From Streptomyces sp. 11x1 (GTDB lineage Bacteria > Actinomycetota > Actinomycetes > Streptomycetales > Streptomycetaceae), in assembly GCF_032598905.1 (NCBI RefSeq), contig NZ_CP122458.1, forward strand, positions 6,659,001 to 6,723,000: a DNA stretch of 64,000 nt, in the 5' to 3' direction. The notes beneath the pieces are model-generated. The model was not told the DNA's origin, made no database searches, and saw only the letters and a list, made by a program, of their open reading frames with translations. Positions 8,831 through 16,534 of this stretch are shown piece by piece; within the stretch, counting starts at the first letter, position 1; every line of letters starts with the position of its first letter. Position numbers and translations under genes: made by a program.

Positions 8831-9394
8831 TCAGAAGTTCTGGACGTCCACCCGGGGCGCGCTGTCGTGCCAGGTGCAGAACACCGACACCCGGTCCGCA
8901 CCGGCGGCGAAGTCGACCCGGATCCACGTCTCCGTCTTCCACACCTGCATCGACCAACCCGAGCCGGGCGTCGCCGACACGAGAGTCGCGTACTCCTCGC
9001 CCAGCGAGAACACCACCCGGCCGCCCTCGGTGTCGTAGGACCTGACCTCACCCGGGTCGGCCGGGCTGCCCGACCCGGTCGGGGCTCCGGTGCCCGGACG
9101 GGGGCCGGGCTTCGCGGACTTCGACGGTTCGGACGGGGTCGGGGACGGCTCGTCGCCGTCGTCCTGCCGCTGCTCGCCGGCCTTGCGCGACGGTTCCGGG
9201 AGTGCGGTCGGCGTGATCGACGCGGGCGCGCCCCGGCCCTGGGTGTCGGCGGCCGTGATGGGCAGGGCGCGGGGCGGGTCGTAGGCGGTGCCGGTCATCA
9301 CCGTGTGGACAGCCCACCACGTCAGCGTGACCGCCGCGCCCGTGGCGAGCAGCCAGGCCAGTACGTGTAGGAGTCCGCTGCGCATCGCGGCCAT
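8831..9394 (-). CDS. membrane-anchored or secreted protein of unknown function
   Basis: A 187-aa protein with one N-terminal hydrophobic segment (residues about 5-30, LLHVLAWLLATGAAVTLTWW), then a Pro/Ser/Thr-rich linker (DEPSPTPSEPSKSAKPGPRP) and a compact C-terminal domain of about 60 residues. That domain contains GGRVVFSLGEEYATL and a Trp-rich stretch and ends RVDVQNF. The layout is that of a single-pass protein with its domain outside the membrane. The start may be ATG at 9394 or 9385. It is divergent from the two-component genes, 100 nt away, so it could be one of their targets. I do not recognise the domain. Confidence 0.75.
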   Translation of the reverse strand: MAAMRSGLLHVLAWLLATGAAVTLTWWAVHTVMTGTAYDPPRALPITAADTQGRGAPASITPTALPEPSRKAGEQRQDDGDEPSPTPSEPSKSAKPGPRPGTGAPTGSGSPADPGEVRSYDTEGGRVVFSLGEEYATLVSATPGSGWSMQVWKTETWIRVDFAAGADRVSVFCTWHDSAPRVDVQNF

Positions 9395-9494
9395 ACTGCC
9401 CCACCAGCCCCGGTGGTGTCGTGGCCGAGCCGGGGTCGCGTGAGTTGTCCACAGGCCCCGACCGGCCCGGCCCGTTTGGCGTACGGTGCGGCGC

Positions 9495-10193
9495 ATGGCA
9501 AGTGTGCTCGTGGTCGAGGACGACCAGTTCGTACGCTCGGCGCTGATCAGGCATCTGACGGACGCCGCCCACACCGTGCGCAGCGTCGGTACGGCACTGG
9601 AGGCGCTGCGCGAGGTCGCGCACGTCCGCTTCGACGTGGTCATCCTCGACCTCGGGCTGCCCGACCTCGACGGCTCGGAGGCACTGAAGATGCTGCGCGG
9701 CATCACGGACGTCCCCGTGATCATCGCGACCGCGCGGGACGACGAGTCGGAGATCGTCCGCCTGCTGAACGCGGGCGCGGACGACTACGTGACCAAGCCG
9801 TTCTCGGTCGAGCACCTGTCGGCCCGGATGGCGGCCGTGCTGCGCCGCTCCCGGGCCCTGGCCGGCGAGGTGCCGCCGTCCACGGTGATCCGGGTCGGCG
9901 GCCTCGCGATCGATCCGCTGCGCCGCCAGGCCGAGTTGGACGGCGTACGGCTCGACCTCACCCGGCGCGAGTTCGACCTGCTCGCGTTCCTCGCCGGCCG
10001 CCCCGGTGTCGTCGTCGCGCGCAAGGAACTGCTCGCGGAGGTGTGGCAGCAGTCCTACGGCGACGACCAGACCATCGACGTGCATCTGTCCTGGCTGCGC
10101 CGGAAGTTGGGGGAGACGGCGGCGCGGCCCCGCTATCTGCACACGTTGCGGGGCGTCGGCGTGAAGCTGGAGCCGCCGGGGGCGCGGTCATGA
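9495..10193 (+). CDS. OmpR-family response regulator
   Basis: A 232-aa two-component regulator. The receiver domain (residues 1-115) has the acidic pocket VVEDD, phospho-acceptor Asp52 in VVILDLGLPD, the conserved Thr/Ala region IIATARDD and Lys101 in VTKPFS. The C-terminal winged helix (about 135-228) carries LTRREFDLLAFLA and TIDVHLSWLRRKLGE. It should bind direct-repeat DNA when phosphorylated by the kinase encoded next. ATG at 9495 is used; an upstream in-frame ATG adds only three residues. The kinase gene begins 37 nt after the stop. Confidence 0.95.
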   Translation: MASVLVVEDDQFVRSALIRHLTDAAHTVRSVGTALEALREVAHVRFDVVILDLGLPDLDGSEALKMLRGITDVPVIIATARDDESEIVRLLNAGADDYVTKPFSVEHLSARMAAVLRRSRALAGEVPPSTVIRVGGLAIDPLRRQAELDGVRLDLTRREFDLLAFLAGRPGVVVARKELLAEVWQQSYGDDQTIDVHLSWLRRKLGETAARPRYLHTLRGVGVKLEPPGARS

Positions 10194-10230
10194 GGCGGGC
10201 GCCCGTCGGGACGTGCGGGGCGGTGCGGCC

Positions 10231-11658
10231 ATGAGGTGGGCGCTGGTCAAGGTGTGCCTGGCGGTGACGGCGATGGTCGTGGTGGCCTTCGCGGTGCCGC
10301 TGGGGCTGGTCGTCAAGGAGATGGCGCGGGACCGGGCCTTCTCGGGCGCCGAGCGGGAGGCCGCCGCGATCGCCCCGGCGCTCTCCATCACCACCGACCG
10401 CGAGCAGTTGGAGCGGGTCGTCGCCTCGGCCGGGGCGGACGACGGGATGGCAGTGCACCTACCGGCGGACGGCGCGGGGGCCGCCGCGCTCGACCTGGGC
10501 CGGCAGCGGGCCTCCGACGAGGACATCGCGACCGTGCGGAAGCTGGGCCGTGCCTCCACCACCGAGGTGCGGGGCGGGTCCACGCTGCTGCAGCCCACCG
10601 CGCTCAGCTCCGGCGAGATAGCGGTCGTCGAGGTGTATGTGTCCGAGTCGGAGGTGAGCAACGGGGTCGCCACGGCGTGGGCGGTGCTCGCCGGGGTGGG
10701 CGTGCTGCTGATCGTCGGTTCGGTCGCGGTGGCCGACCGGCTCGGGGTACGGATGGTCCGGCCCGCGCGGCGGCTGGTCGAGAGCGCGCACGAGCTGGGG
10801 GAGGGGCAGCTGGGGGCGCGGGTGCCGGAGACGGGGCCGAAGGAGCTGCGGCTGGCGGCGGTGGCGTTCAACGCGATGGCGGACCAGGTGGTCCAGCTGC
10901 TGGCGAACGAGCGGGAGCTGGCGGCGGACCTGTCGCACCGGCTGCGCACCCCGCTGACGGTGCTCCGGCTCAACGCGGCCTCCCTCGGCGACGGGCCGGC
11001 CGCCGAGCAGACCCGGGCGGCGGTCGAGCAGTTGGAGCGTGAGGTCGACACGATCATCCGCACGGCACGGGAGGCCAAGCCGCAGACGGCCGCGGCGGGG
11101 CCGGGCGCCGGGTGCGACGCGGCCGAGGTGGTCCGGGAGCGGATGGCGTTCTGGTCGGCGCTCGCCGAGGACGAGGGCCGCAAGTGGCGGGTGGCCGGGG
11201 TCGAGCGCCCGGTGCGCATACCCGTGGCCCGGGCGGACCTGGCCGCCGCCCTGGACGCCCTGCTCGGCAATGTCTTCCGGCACACGGGGGAAGGCACGGC
11301 GTTCGCGGTCGACGTTCACAACGGCGAGGATGCGGTGATCGTTCTGGTCTCCGACGCCGGTCCGGGGATCGCTGATCCGGAGGCCGCGATGGCCCGGGGA
11401 AGGGGCTCCGGCAGCGCCGGCTCGACCGGTCTGGGCCTCGACATCGTGCGCCGCCTCGCCGAGTCGACCGGCGGCGATGTACGGATCGGGTCGTCGGTGC
11501 TGGGCGGGACCGAGGTGCGGATCTGGATCCAGCTGAACGGGGGCGCGGGCCGGGACGGCGGGCCGTCGGCTCGCCGGGGACACCGGGGCGCGTCCATACG
11601 CCGGCGCAAACACACCAGGGCCCTGTTCGCCCCCGGGCAGTCGCGCGTCTCGTCGTGA
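10231..11658 (+). CDS. sensor histidine kinase, partner of the preceding regulator
   Basis: A 475-aa kinase with transmembrane segments at residues about 5-28 and 145-170 that flank an extracytoplasmic sensor region. A HAMP domain follows (RPARRLVESAHELGEGQLGARV), then the H-box ADLSHRLRTPL with His236, and a HATPase domain with GNVFRHTGEG, VSDAGPGI and GSTGLGLDIVRRLAE. The C-terminal 40 residues are Arg-rich and poorly conserved. ATG at 10231 is used, with GTG at 10213 as an alternative. Cotranscription with the response regulator is likely. The extracytoplasmic domain of about 115 residues has no recognisable ligand-binding motif. Confidence 0.92.
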   Translation: MRWALVKVCLAVTAMVVVAFAVPLGLVVKEMARDRAFSGAEREAAAIAPALSITTDREQLERVVASAGADDGMAVHLPADGAGAAALDLGRQRASDEDIATVRKLGRASTTEVRGGSTLLQPTALSSGEIAVVEVYVSESEVSNGVATAWAVLAGVGVLLIVGSVAVADRLGVRMVRPARRLVESAHELGEGQLGARVPETGPKELRLAAVAFNAMADQVVQLLANERELAADLSHRLRTPLTVLRLNAASLGDGPAAEQTRAAVEQLEREVDTIIRTAREAKPQTAAAGPGAGCDAAEVVRERMAFWSALAEDEGRKWRVAGVERPVRIPVARADLAAALDALLGNVFRHTGEGTAFAVDVHNGEDAVIVLVSDAGPGIADPEAAMARGRGSGSAGSTGLGLDIVRRLAESTGGDVRIGSSVLGGTEVRIWIQLNGGAGRDGGPSARRGHRGASIRRRKHTRALFAPGQSRVSS

Positions 11659-11737
11659 TCGGGCCTGTGCGATCGCCTGTTCGGGCGCTGTGTCCCGTAT
11701 GTGGATGCATGTCCGTGGGTGATGTGGCTCACGTGTG

Positions 11738-11880
11738 TGACGGTCACGTTTCGACAACCAGGGATTACGTTTCAACAAAGGGGGACAAGAGGTCTTGACG
11801 CATGACATGACATAGAGCTGTTATGGCGGCCACCGTGTTCGGTCGAGTTGGTTTCTGATTGTTTTCGATCAGTAGCCGGC
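11738..11880 (+). promoter_or_regulatory. putative control region of the galactoside operon
   Basis: The space upstream of the solute-binding protein holds a direct repeat, ACGTTTCGACAA and ACGTTTCAACAA, spaced 21 bp apart (two helix turns). It is followed by TTGACG at about 11795, a candidate -35, with TGTTAT about 18 nt later. Further down, TTTCTGATTG and TTTTCGATCA form another near-repeat at a 10-bp step. Phased TTTC elements of this kind are typical of DeoR-type operators, but the cognate regulator is not in this window. Confidence 0.4.
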
Positions 11881-11923
11881 GAGGGCCATTGAGACCGAAC
11901 CACCTGTCCCCAGGGAGCCGTAC

Positions 11924-13231
11924 ATGCATCTCACACCTTCCGGTCTCTCCGTCCCCGGCACGAGCCGCCGCACCCTGCTGCGCGGCATAGGCGGGGCCGC
12001 GGTACTCGGCGCTGGAGTCCCCCTGCTCAGCGCCTGTGGCGGCAGCGGTACGGCTGCCGACCCGAAGACCGTCACCGTCGGCTCCAACGCGTCGGACGCG
12101 GTGCCGAAGAAGGCGTTCGCCGAGATCTACGCGGCCTTCAAGAAGCAGTCCGGGATCGCGGTCGACGTGAACACCAAGGACCACAACACGTTCCAGGAGC
12201 AGATCAACTCCTACCTCCAGGGCACCCCGGACGACGTGTTCCACTGGTTCGCCGGCTACCGCATGCAGTTCTTCGCGGCCAAGGGTCTCGCCACCTCGAT
12301 CGACGACGTGTGGGACAAGATCGGGGGCAACTTCCCCGAGGCGATGAAGAAGCTCAGCCAGGGCGAGGACGGCAAGTCCTACTTCGTGCCGCTGTACACC
12401 TACCCCTGGGCGCTCTTCTACCGCAAGAGCGTCTTCCAGGAGAAGGGCTACGAGGTTCCCACCACGTGGGACCAGCTGATCGCCCTGTGCAAGCAGATGC
12501 AGAAGGACAAGCTCGTCCCGATCGCCTTCGGCGACAAGGACGCCTGGCCGGCGATGGGCACCTTCGACCAGCTCAACTTCCGTACCAACGGCTACGACTT
12601 CCACGTCGAGCTGATGGCGGGCAAGGTCGCCTGGACGGACGCCAAGGTCCGCAAGACGTTCGACCTGTGGACCGAGCTGCTGCCGTACCACCAGGAGGGC
12701 GCGGTCGGCCGCACCTGGCAGGACGCGGCGCAGACGCTGGTGTCGAAGAAGGCGGGCATGTACCTGCTGGGCTCGTTCGTGGGCCAGCAGTTCTCCAACA
12801 AGGCGGACCTGGACGACCTCGACTTCTTCGCCTTCCCGGAGATCGACCCGGCGTACGGCCAGGACACCGTCGAGGCCCCCACCGACGGCTTCATGATGAG
12901 CAAGGCCCCGAAGAACAAGTCCGGCGCGGTCAAGCTCATGGAGTTCCTCGGCACCCCCGAGGCGGAGCAGATCTACCTCAAGGCCGACCCGAACGTGGTG
13001 GCCGCCTCCACCAAGGCCGACACCTCCTCGTACACGCCGCTGCAGAAGAAGGCGTACGAGATGATCTCGGGCGCCAAGAGCCTCACCCAGTTCATGGACC
13101 GCGACAGCCGCCCGGACTTCACCTCCACGGTGATGCAGCCGGCGCTGCAGAAGTTCATCCGCGACCCCAAGGGCGTCGACAGCCTGCTCTCGTCCATCGA
13201 GCGGCAGAAGAAGACGATCTTCGCGTCCTGA
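11924..13231 (+). CDS. sugar ABC transporter substrate-binding lipoprotein
   Basis: A 435-aa family-1 extracellular solute-binding protein. The N-terminus has a twin-arginine-like SRRTLLRG and a lipobox LLSAC (Cys about residue 38), so it is exported and lipid-anchored. Body segments such as YLQGTPDDVFHWFAGYRM, YTYPWALFYRKSVF and APTDGFMMSKAPKNK are typical of oligosaccharide binders. It heads an operon with two permeases, an alpha-galactosidase and a GH42 beta-galactosidase, so galactose-containing oligosaccharides are the inferred ligand. No ATPase gene is present; in Streptomyces such systems usually share the MsiK ATPase. Confidence 0.93.
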   Translation: MHLTPSGLSVPGTSRRTLLRGIGGAAVLGAGVPLLSACGGSGTAADPKTVTVGSNASDAVPKKAFAEIYAAFKKQSGIAVDVNTKDHNTFQEQINSYLQGTPDDVFHWFAGYRMQFFAAKGLATSIDDVWDKIGGNFPEAMKKLSQGEDGKSYFVPLYTYPWALFYRKSVFQEKGYEVPTTWDQLIALCKQMQKDKLVPIAFGDKDAWPAMGTFDQLNFRTNGYDFHVELMAGKVAWTDAKVRKTFDLWTELLPYHQEGAVGRTWQDAAQTLVSKKAGMYLLGSFVGQQFSNKADLDDLDFFAFPEIDPAYGQDTVEAPTDGFMMSKAPKNKSGAVKLMEFLGTPEAEQIYLKADPNVVAASTKADTSSYTPLQKKAYEMISGAKSLTQFMDRDSRPDFTSTVMQPALQKFIRDPKGVDSLLSSIERQKKTIFAS

Positions 13232-13262
13232 CGACCGACCGTCCTCACGACCGACCGTCCTC
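13231..13262 (+). repeat. perfect 16-bp tandem duplication
   Basis: The unit ACGACCGACCGTCCTC occurs twice in direct succession, with a third partial copy (ACGAC), starting at the last base of the binding-protein stop codon. It fills most of the short spacer before the first permease gene. Confidence 0.9.
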
Positions 13263-13283
13263 ACGACTGGATGACCTCCTGAC

Positions 13284-14276
13284 ATGACGACCACCCCCAC
13301 CGAGAGCCCGGAGGCGGCCACGCCGCCTCCGGGCTCCGGCCCTGCCGCAAAGACCGCCACGACCGCCACGAAGGTGCCCCAGGGCCACCGGCGGCTCCTG
13401 ACCCGCCATGACCGGCTCACGCTGGGGTTGATGGCGGGTCTTCCGACCTTCCTGCATGTCGCCCTGGTGTGGGTGACGGCGCTGGCCTCGATCGCGCTGG
13501 CCTTCACCACCTGGGACGGCATCGGCTTCGACTCCATCAAGTGGGTCGGGCTGCACAACTTCGAGGAACTGTTCAGCAACAACCCGCAGTTCTGGCCCGC
13601 CGTCGAGCACAACATCGTCTGGTTCGTGGCGCTGATCCTGATCCCCACACCGCTGGGCCTGTTCCTGGCCGTGCAGCTGGACAAGCAGATCCGCTTCAGC
13701 CGCGTCTACCAGACCGCGTTCTTCCTGCCGGTGGTGATGTCGCTGGCGGTCATCGGCTTCGTCTGGCAGCTGATCTACAACCCCGACACCGGCCTGATCA
13801 ACAGCCTCATCGGCGCCAACGAGCCCGGCCACTACATCGACTGGATCGGCGACCCGGACCTGAACCTGTGGGCCATCCTCGTCGCCGCGTCCTGGCGCCA
13901 CACCGGCTACATGATGATCCTCTACCTGGCCGGCCTCAAGGGCGTCGACCCCTCGCTGCGCGAGGCCTCCGCCCTGGACGGCGCGAACGAGTGGCAGACG
14001 TTCAAGAACGTCATCTTCCCCACCCTGCGCCCCACCAACACCGTCGTCCTGGTCGTCACCATCATCGAGGCCCTGCGCGCCTTCGACCTCGTCTTCGTCT
14101 TCAACAAGGGCGCCGAAGGCACCGAGCTGCTGTCGATCCTGGTCACCAACAACATCATCGGAGAGTCCAGCCGCATCGGCTACGGCTCGGCCATCGCCGT
14201 CGTCCTGCTGGTCATCTCCCTCGCCGTGATCATCCCGTACCTGATCGCGACCTTCCGCAAGGAGCGGCGCGCATGA
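13284..14276 (+). CDS. sugar ABC transporter permease (MalF-like)
   Basis: A 330-aa inner-membrane permease with about six transmembrane segments after a hydrophilic N-terminal tail of about 45 residues. The EAA-type loop contacting the ATPase is EASALDGANEWQTFKNVIFPTL near residue 230. It forms the first half of the membrane channel for the galactoside transporter. ATG at 13284 is used. The stop overlaps the start of the second permease (ATGA), indicating translational coupling. Confidence 0.93.
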   Translation: MTTTPTESPEAATPPPGSGPAAKTATTATKVPQGHRRLLTRHDRLTLGLMAGLPTFLHVALVWVTALASIALAFTTWDGIGFDSIKWVGLHNFEELFSNNPQFWPAVEHNIVWFVALILIPTPLGLFLAVQLDKQIRFSRVYQTAFFLPVVMSLAVIGFVWQLIYNPDTGLINSLIGANEPGHYIDWIGDPDLNLWAILVAASWRHTGYMMILYLAGLKGVDPSLREASALDGANEWQTFKNVIFPTLRPTNTVVLVVTIIEALRAFDLVFVFNKGAEGTELLSILVTNNIIGESSRIGYGSAIAVVLLVISLAVIIPYLIATFRKERRA

Positions 14277-15184
14277 GCACCACCGTCGAGACCACCACCG
14301 CGCCCGCCGCCGGGGCCCGCAAGGAGCGCACGCCCGTCCGCCCCGCCCGGATCCTGCTGCACCTGTTCCTGGCCGGTATGGCCCTGGCCTGGCTCGCGCC
14401 GCTGCTGTGGGCGCTGTACGCGGCCATGCGCCCCTACGGGGAGACATCCGAGAAGGGCTACGTCTCCTGGCCCGACACCCTCGGCTTCGACAATTTCACG
14501 AACGCGTTCACCCAGTCGGACATGACGCACTACTTCGTGAACACCCTGATCATCGCCGTCCCCGCGGTGCTGCTCACCCTGTTCCTGTCGTCGATGGTGG
14601 CCTTCTACGTCAGCCGCTTCGACTTCCGCGTCAACCTCTTCCTGCTCCTGGTCTTCACCGCCGGCAACCTCCTGCCGCAGCAGGTCATCATCACCCCGCT
14701 GTACCGGATGTACCTGCTCATCGACCTGCCCGGCATCACCATGAGCGGCAAACTGTACGACTCCGCCCTCGGACTCGTCCTCATCCACGTGGCCTTCCAG
14801 TCCGGGTTCTGCGCCTTCGTGCTGAGCAACTACATGCGCTCCCTGCCGCACGAACTGACCGAGGCCGCGCTGGTCGACGGGGCGTCGGTGTGGCGGCTGT
14901 ACTGGCAGATCGTGCTCCCGCTGTGCAAGCCCGCGATGGCCGCCCTGGCGACCCTGCTGTCCATCTGGATCTACAACGACTTCTTCTGGGCCCTGGTCCT
15001 GATCTCCACCGGCGAGAACATGCCGATCACCTCGGCCCTGAACAACCTCTCCGGGCAGTACTTCACCGACCCCAACCTCGTCGCCGCCGGCGCCCTGCTC
15101 ACCGCCATCCCCACGCTGATCGTGTACTTCGCACTCCAGCGCCAGTTCGTCAGCGGCCTCACCCTCGGCGCCAACAAGGGCTGA
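14273..15184 (+). CDS. sugar ABC transporter permease (MalG-like)
   Basis: A 303-aa permease, partner of the preceding one, with six predicted membrane spans. The EAA loop is EAALVDGASVWRLYWQIVLPL near residue 200. The N-terminus is a short Thr/Ala-rich cytoplasmic tail. It starts within the stop of the upstream permease and is followed 27 nt later by the alpha-galactosidase. Together the two permeases should carry an oligosaccharide of plant-wall or storage origin into the cell for the two intracellular glycosidases. Confidence 0.93.
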   Translation: MSTTVETTTAPAAGARKERTPVRPARILLHLFLAGMALAWLAPLLWALYAAMRPYGETSEKGYVSWPDTLGFDNFTNAFTQSDMTHYFVNTLIIAVPAVLLTLFLSSMVAFYVSRFDFRVNLFLLLVFTAGNLLPQQVIITPLYRMYLLIDLPGITMSGKLYDSALGLVLIHVAFQSGFCAFVLSNYMRSLPHELTEAALVDGASVWRLYWQIVLPLCKPAMAALATLLSIWIYNDFFWALVLISTGENMPITSALNNLSGQYFTDPNLVAAGALLTAIPTLIVYFALQRQFVSGLTLGANKG

Positions 15185-15211
15185 CCGGCCACTTCTGAGA
15201 GAGATCCTTTC

Positions 15212-16534
15212 GTGCACCACCCCTTCACCCCCGTGGTCTCCGTGCCCGTGGACACCAGTACGGCACGGGTCCACGAGGAGGGCTGGCAGTCCTGGAGCCC
15301 CAGCGGCTCCTACGCCCTCGACGCGACCCCGTACCGTCCGACCAACGACAACTGGGCGACCGTCTGCTACCGCCCCGGGGTCACCGCCCCAGCCGGCACC
15401 TTCCAGGGCGAGGGCCTGCTGGCCCTCGACCCGGGCGACGGCTCACCGGTCCGCCTGTGGGCCGCCCCCGACCCCGTGCGCGAGGTCCCGTCCGTCCGCC
15501 TGGTGGTCCGGGACGGGATCGCCGAGGTCAGCGCCGACGGCCCGGTGAAGGAGTGGACCGGCACGGACATCCAGGCGGTGCTGGGCGAGTGGGCGGCGGG
15601 CCTCGGCCTCGCGGCCCCCCGCCCGGCCCCCACCGTCTGGTGCTCCTGGTACGAGTACTTCACCTCCGTCACCGAGGACGACATCCACGAGAACCTCCGT
15701 GCGATGGACACCCTCGACCTGCCCATCGACGTCGTCCAGATCGACGACGGCTACCAGAACGCCCTGGGCGACTGGCTCAGCCTCTCCGGCCGCTTCCGCT
15801 CCCGCGCGGGCATCGCGGAGGTCATCCGGGCGAGGGGCCGCCGCGCGGGCATCTGGACGGCCCCCTTCCTCGTCGACCCGGCGAGCACCCTGGCCGCCGA
15901 GCACCCCGAGTGGCTGGTGCGCGACGACAACGGCGGCTTCACCCACGCCGGCCGCAACTGGGGCCACGACCTGTACGTCCTCGACACCACCCACCCCGAG
16001 GCGGCGGCCTACCTCACCGAGGTCTTCACCACCCTGCGCGCCGAGGGCTACGACTACTTCAAGGTCGACTTCCTGTACGCGGGCGCGCTGGACGGCGTAC
16101 GCCACGCCGACGTGGACGCGCTCACCGCGTACCGCTCCGGGATCGAACTGATCCGCTCCGCCATCGGCCCCGACGCCTACCTCCTGGGCTGCGGCGCACC
16201 GATCCTCCCCTCCATCGGCCTGTTCGACGCGATGCGGGTCAGCCCCGACACGGCCCCGCATCGCCGCTCGGAGGCCGACGACCACAGCCAGCCCGGCCAG
16301 GACGCCGCCGAGTTCACGGGCGCGGGCCGCCAGTGGCAGCATGGCCGCCTCTGGGTGAACGACCCCGACTGCCTGATGGCCCGCCCCGCCGTGGAGACCC
16401 GTGAGCGCTGGGCGGCCCATGTCGAGGCGACGGGCGGCCTGATGGGGTCCAGCGACCGACTGCTGTCGCTCGACACCTGGGGCGTGGAGACGACCCGCCG
16501 ACTGCTGACCAAGGGCCTGGAGGCCGCCGAATGA
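15212..16534 (+). CDS. alpha-galactosidase (GH36/melibiase-like)
   Basis: A 440-aa clan GH-D hydrolase. Recognisable parts are WCSWYEYFTSVTEDDI at the start of the TIM barrel, VVQIDDGYQ, GIWTAPFLVDPASTLAAEHPEW, the nucleophile segment YFKVDFLYAGAL (Asp about residue 287), the conserved GCGAPILPSIGLFDAMRVSPDTAPH with the acid/base Asp, and a C-terminal WVNDPDCLM. It is short for GH36 because the N-terminal beta-sandwich is reduced. No signal peptide, so it acts on imported alpha-galactosides. Start GTG at 15212 with GAGAGAGA upstream. Its stop overlaps the beta-galactosidase start as ATGA. Confidence 0.92.
   Translation: MHHPFTPVVSVPVDTSTARVHEEGWQSWSPSGSYALDATPYRPTNDNWATVCYRPGVTAPAGTFQGEGLLALDPGDGSPVRLWAAPDPVREVPSVRLVVRDGIAEVSADGPVKEWTGTDIQAVLGEWAAGLGLAAPRPAPTVWCSWYEYFTSVTEDDIHENLRAMDTLDLPIDVVQIDDGYQNALGDWLSLSGRFRSRAGIAEVIRARGRRAGIWTAPFLVDPASTLAAEHPEWLVRDDNGGFTHAGRNWGHDLYVLDTTHPEAAAYLTEVFTTLRAEGYDYFKVDFLYAGALDGVRHADVDALTAYRSGIELIRSAIGPDAYLLGCGAPILPSIGLFDAMRVSPDTAPHRRSEADDHSQPGQDAAEFTGAGRQWQHGRLWVNDPDCLMARPAVETRERWAAHVEATGGLMGSSDRLLSLDTWGVETTRRLLTKGLEAAE

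Noticed and set aside
9440..9495. Classical -35/-10 promoter before the response regulator
   Set aside because: A TACGGT hexamer lies near the ATG, but no -35 occurs at an acceptable distance.
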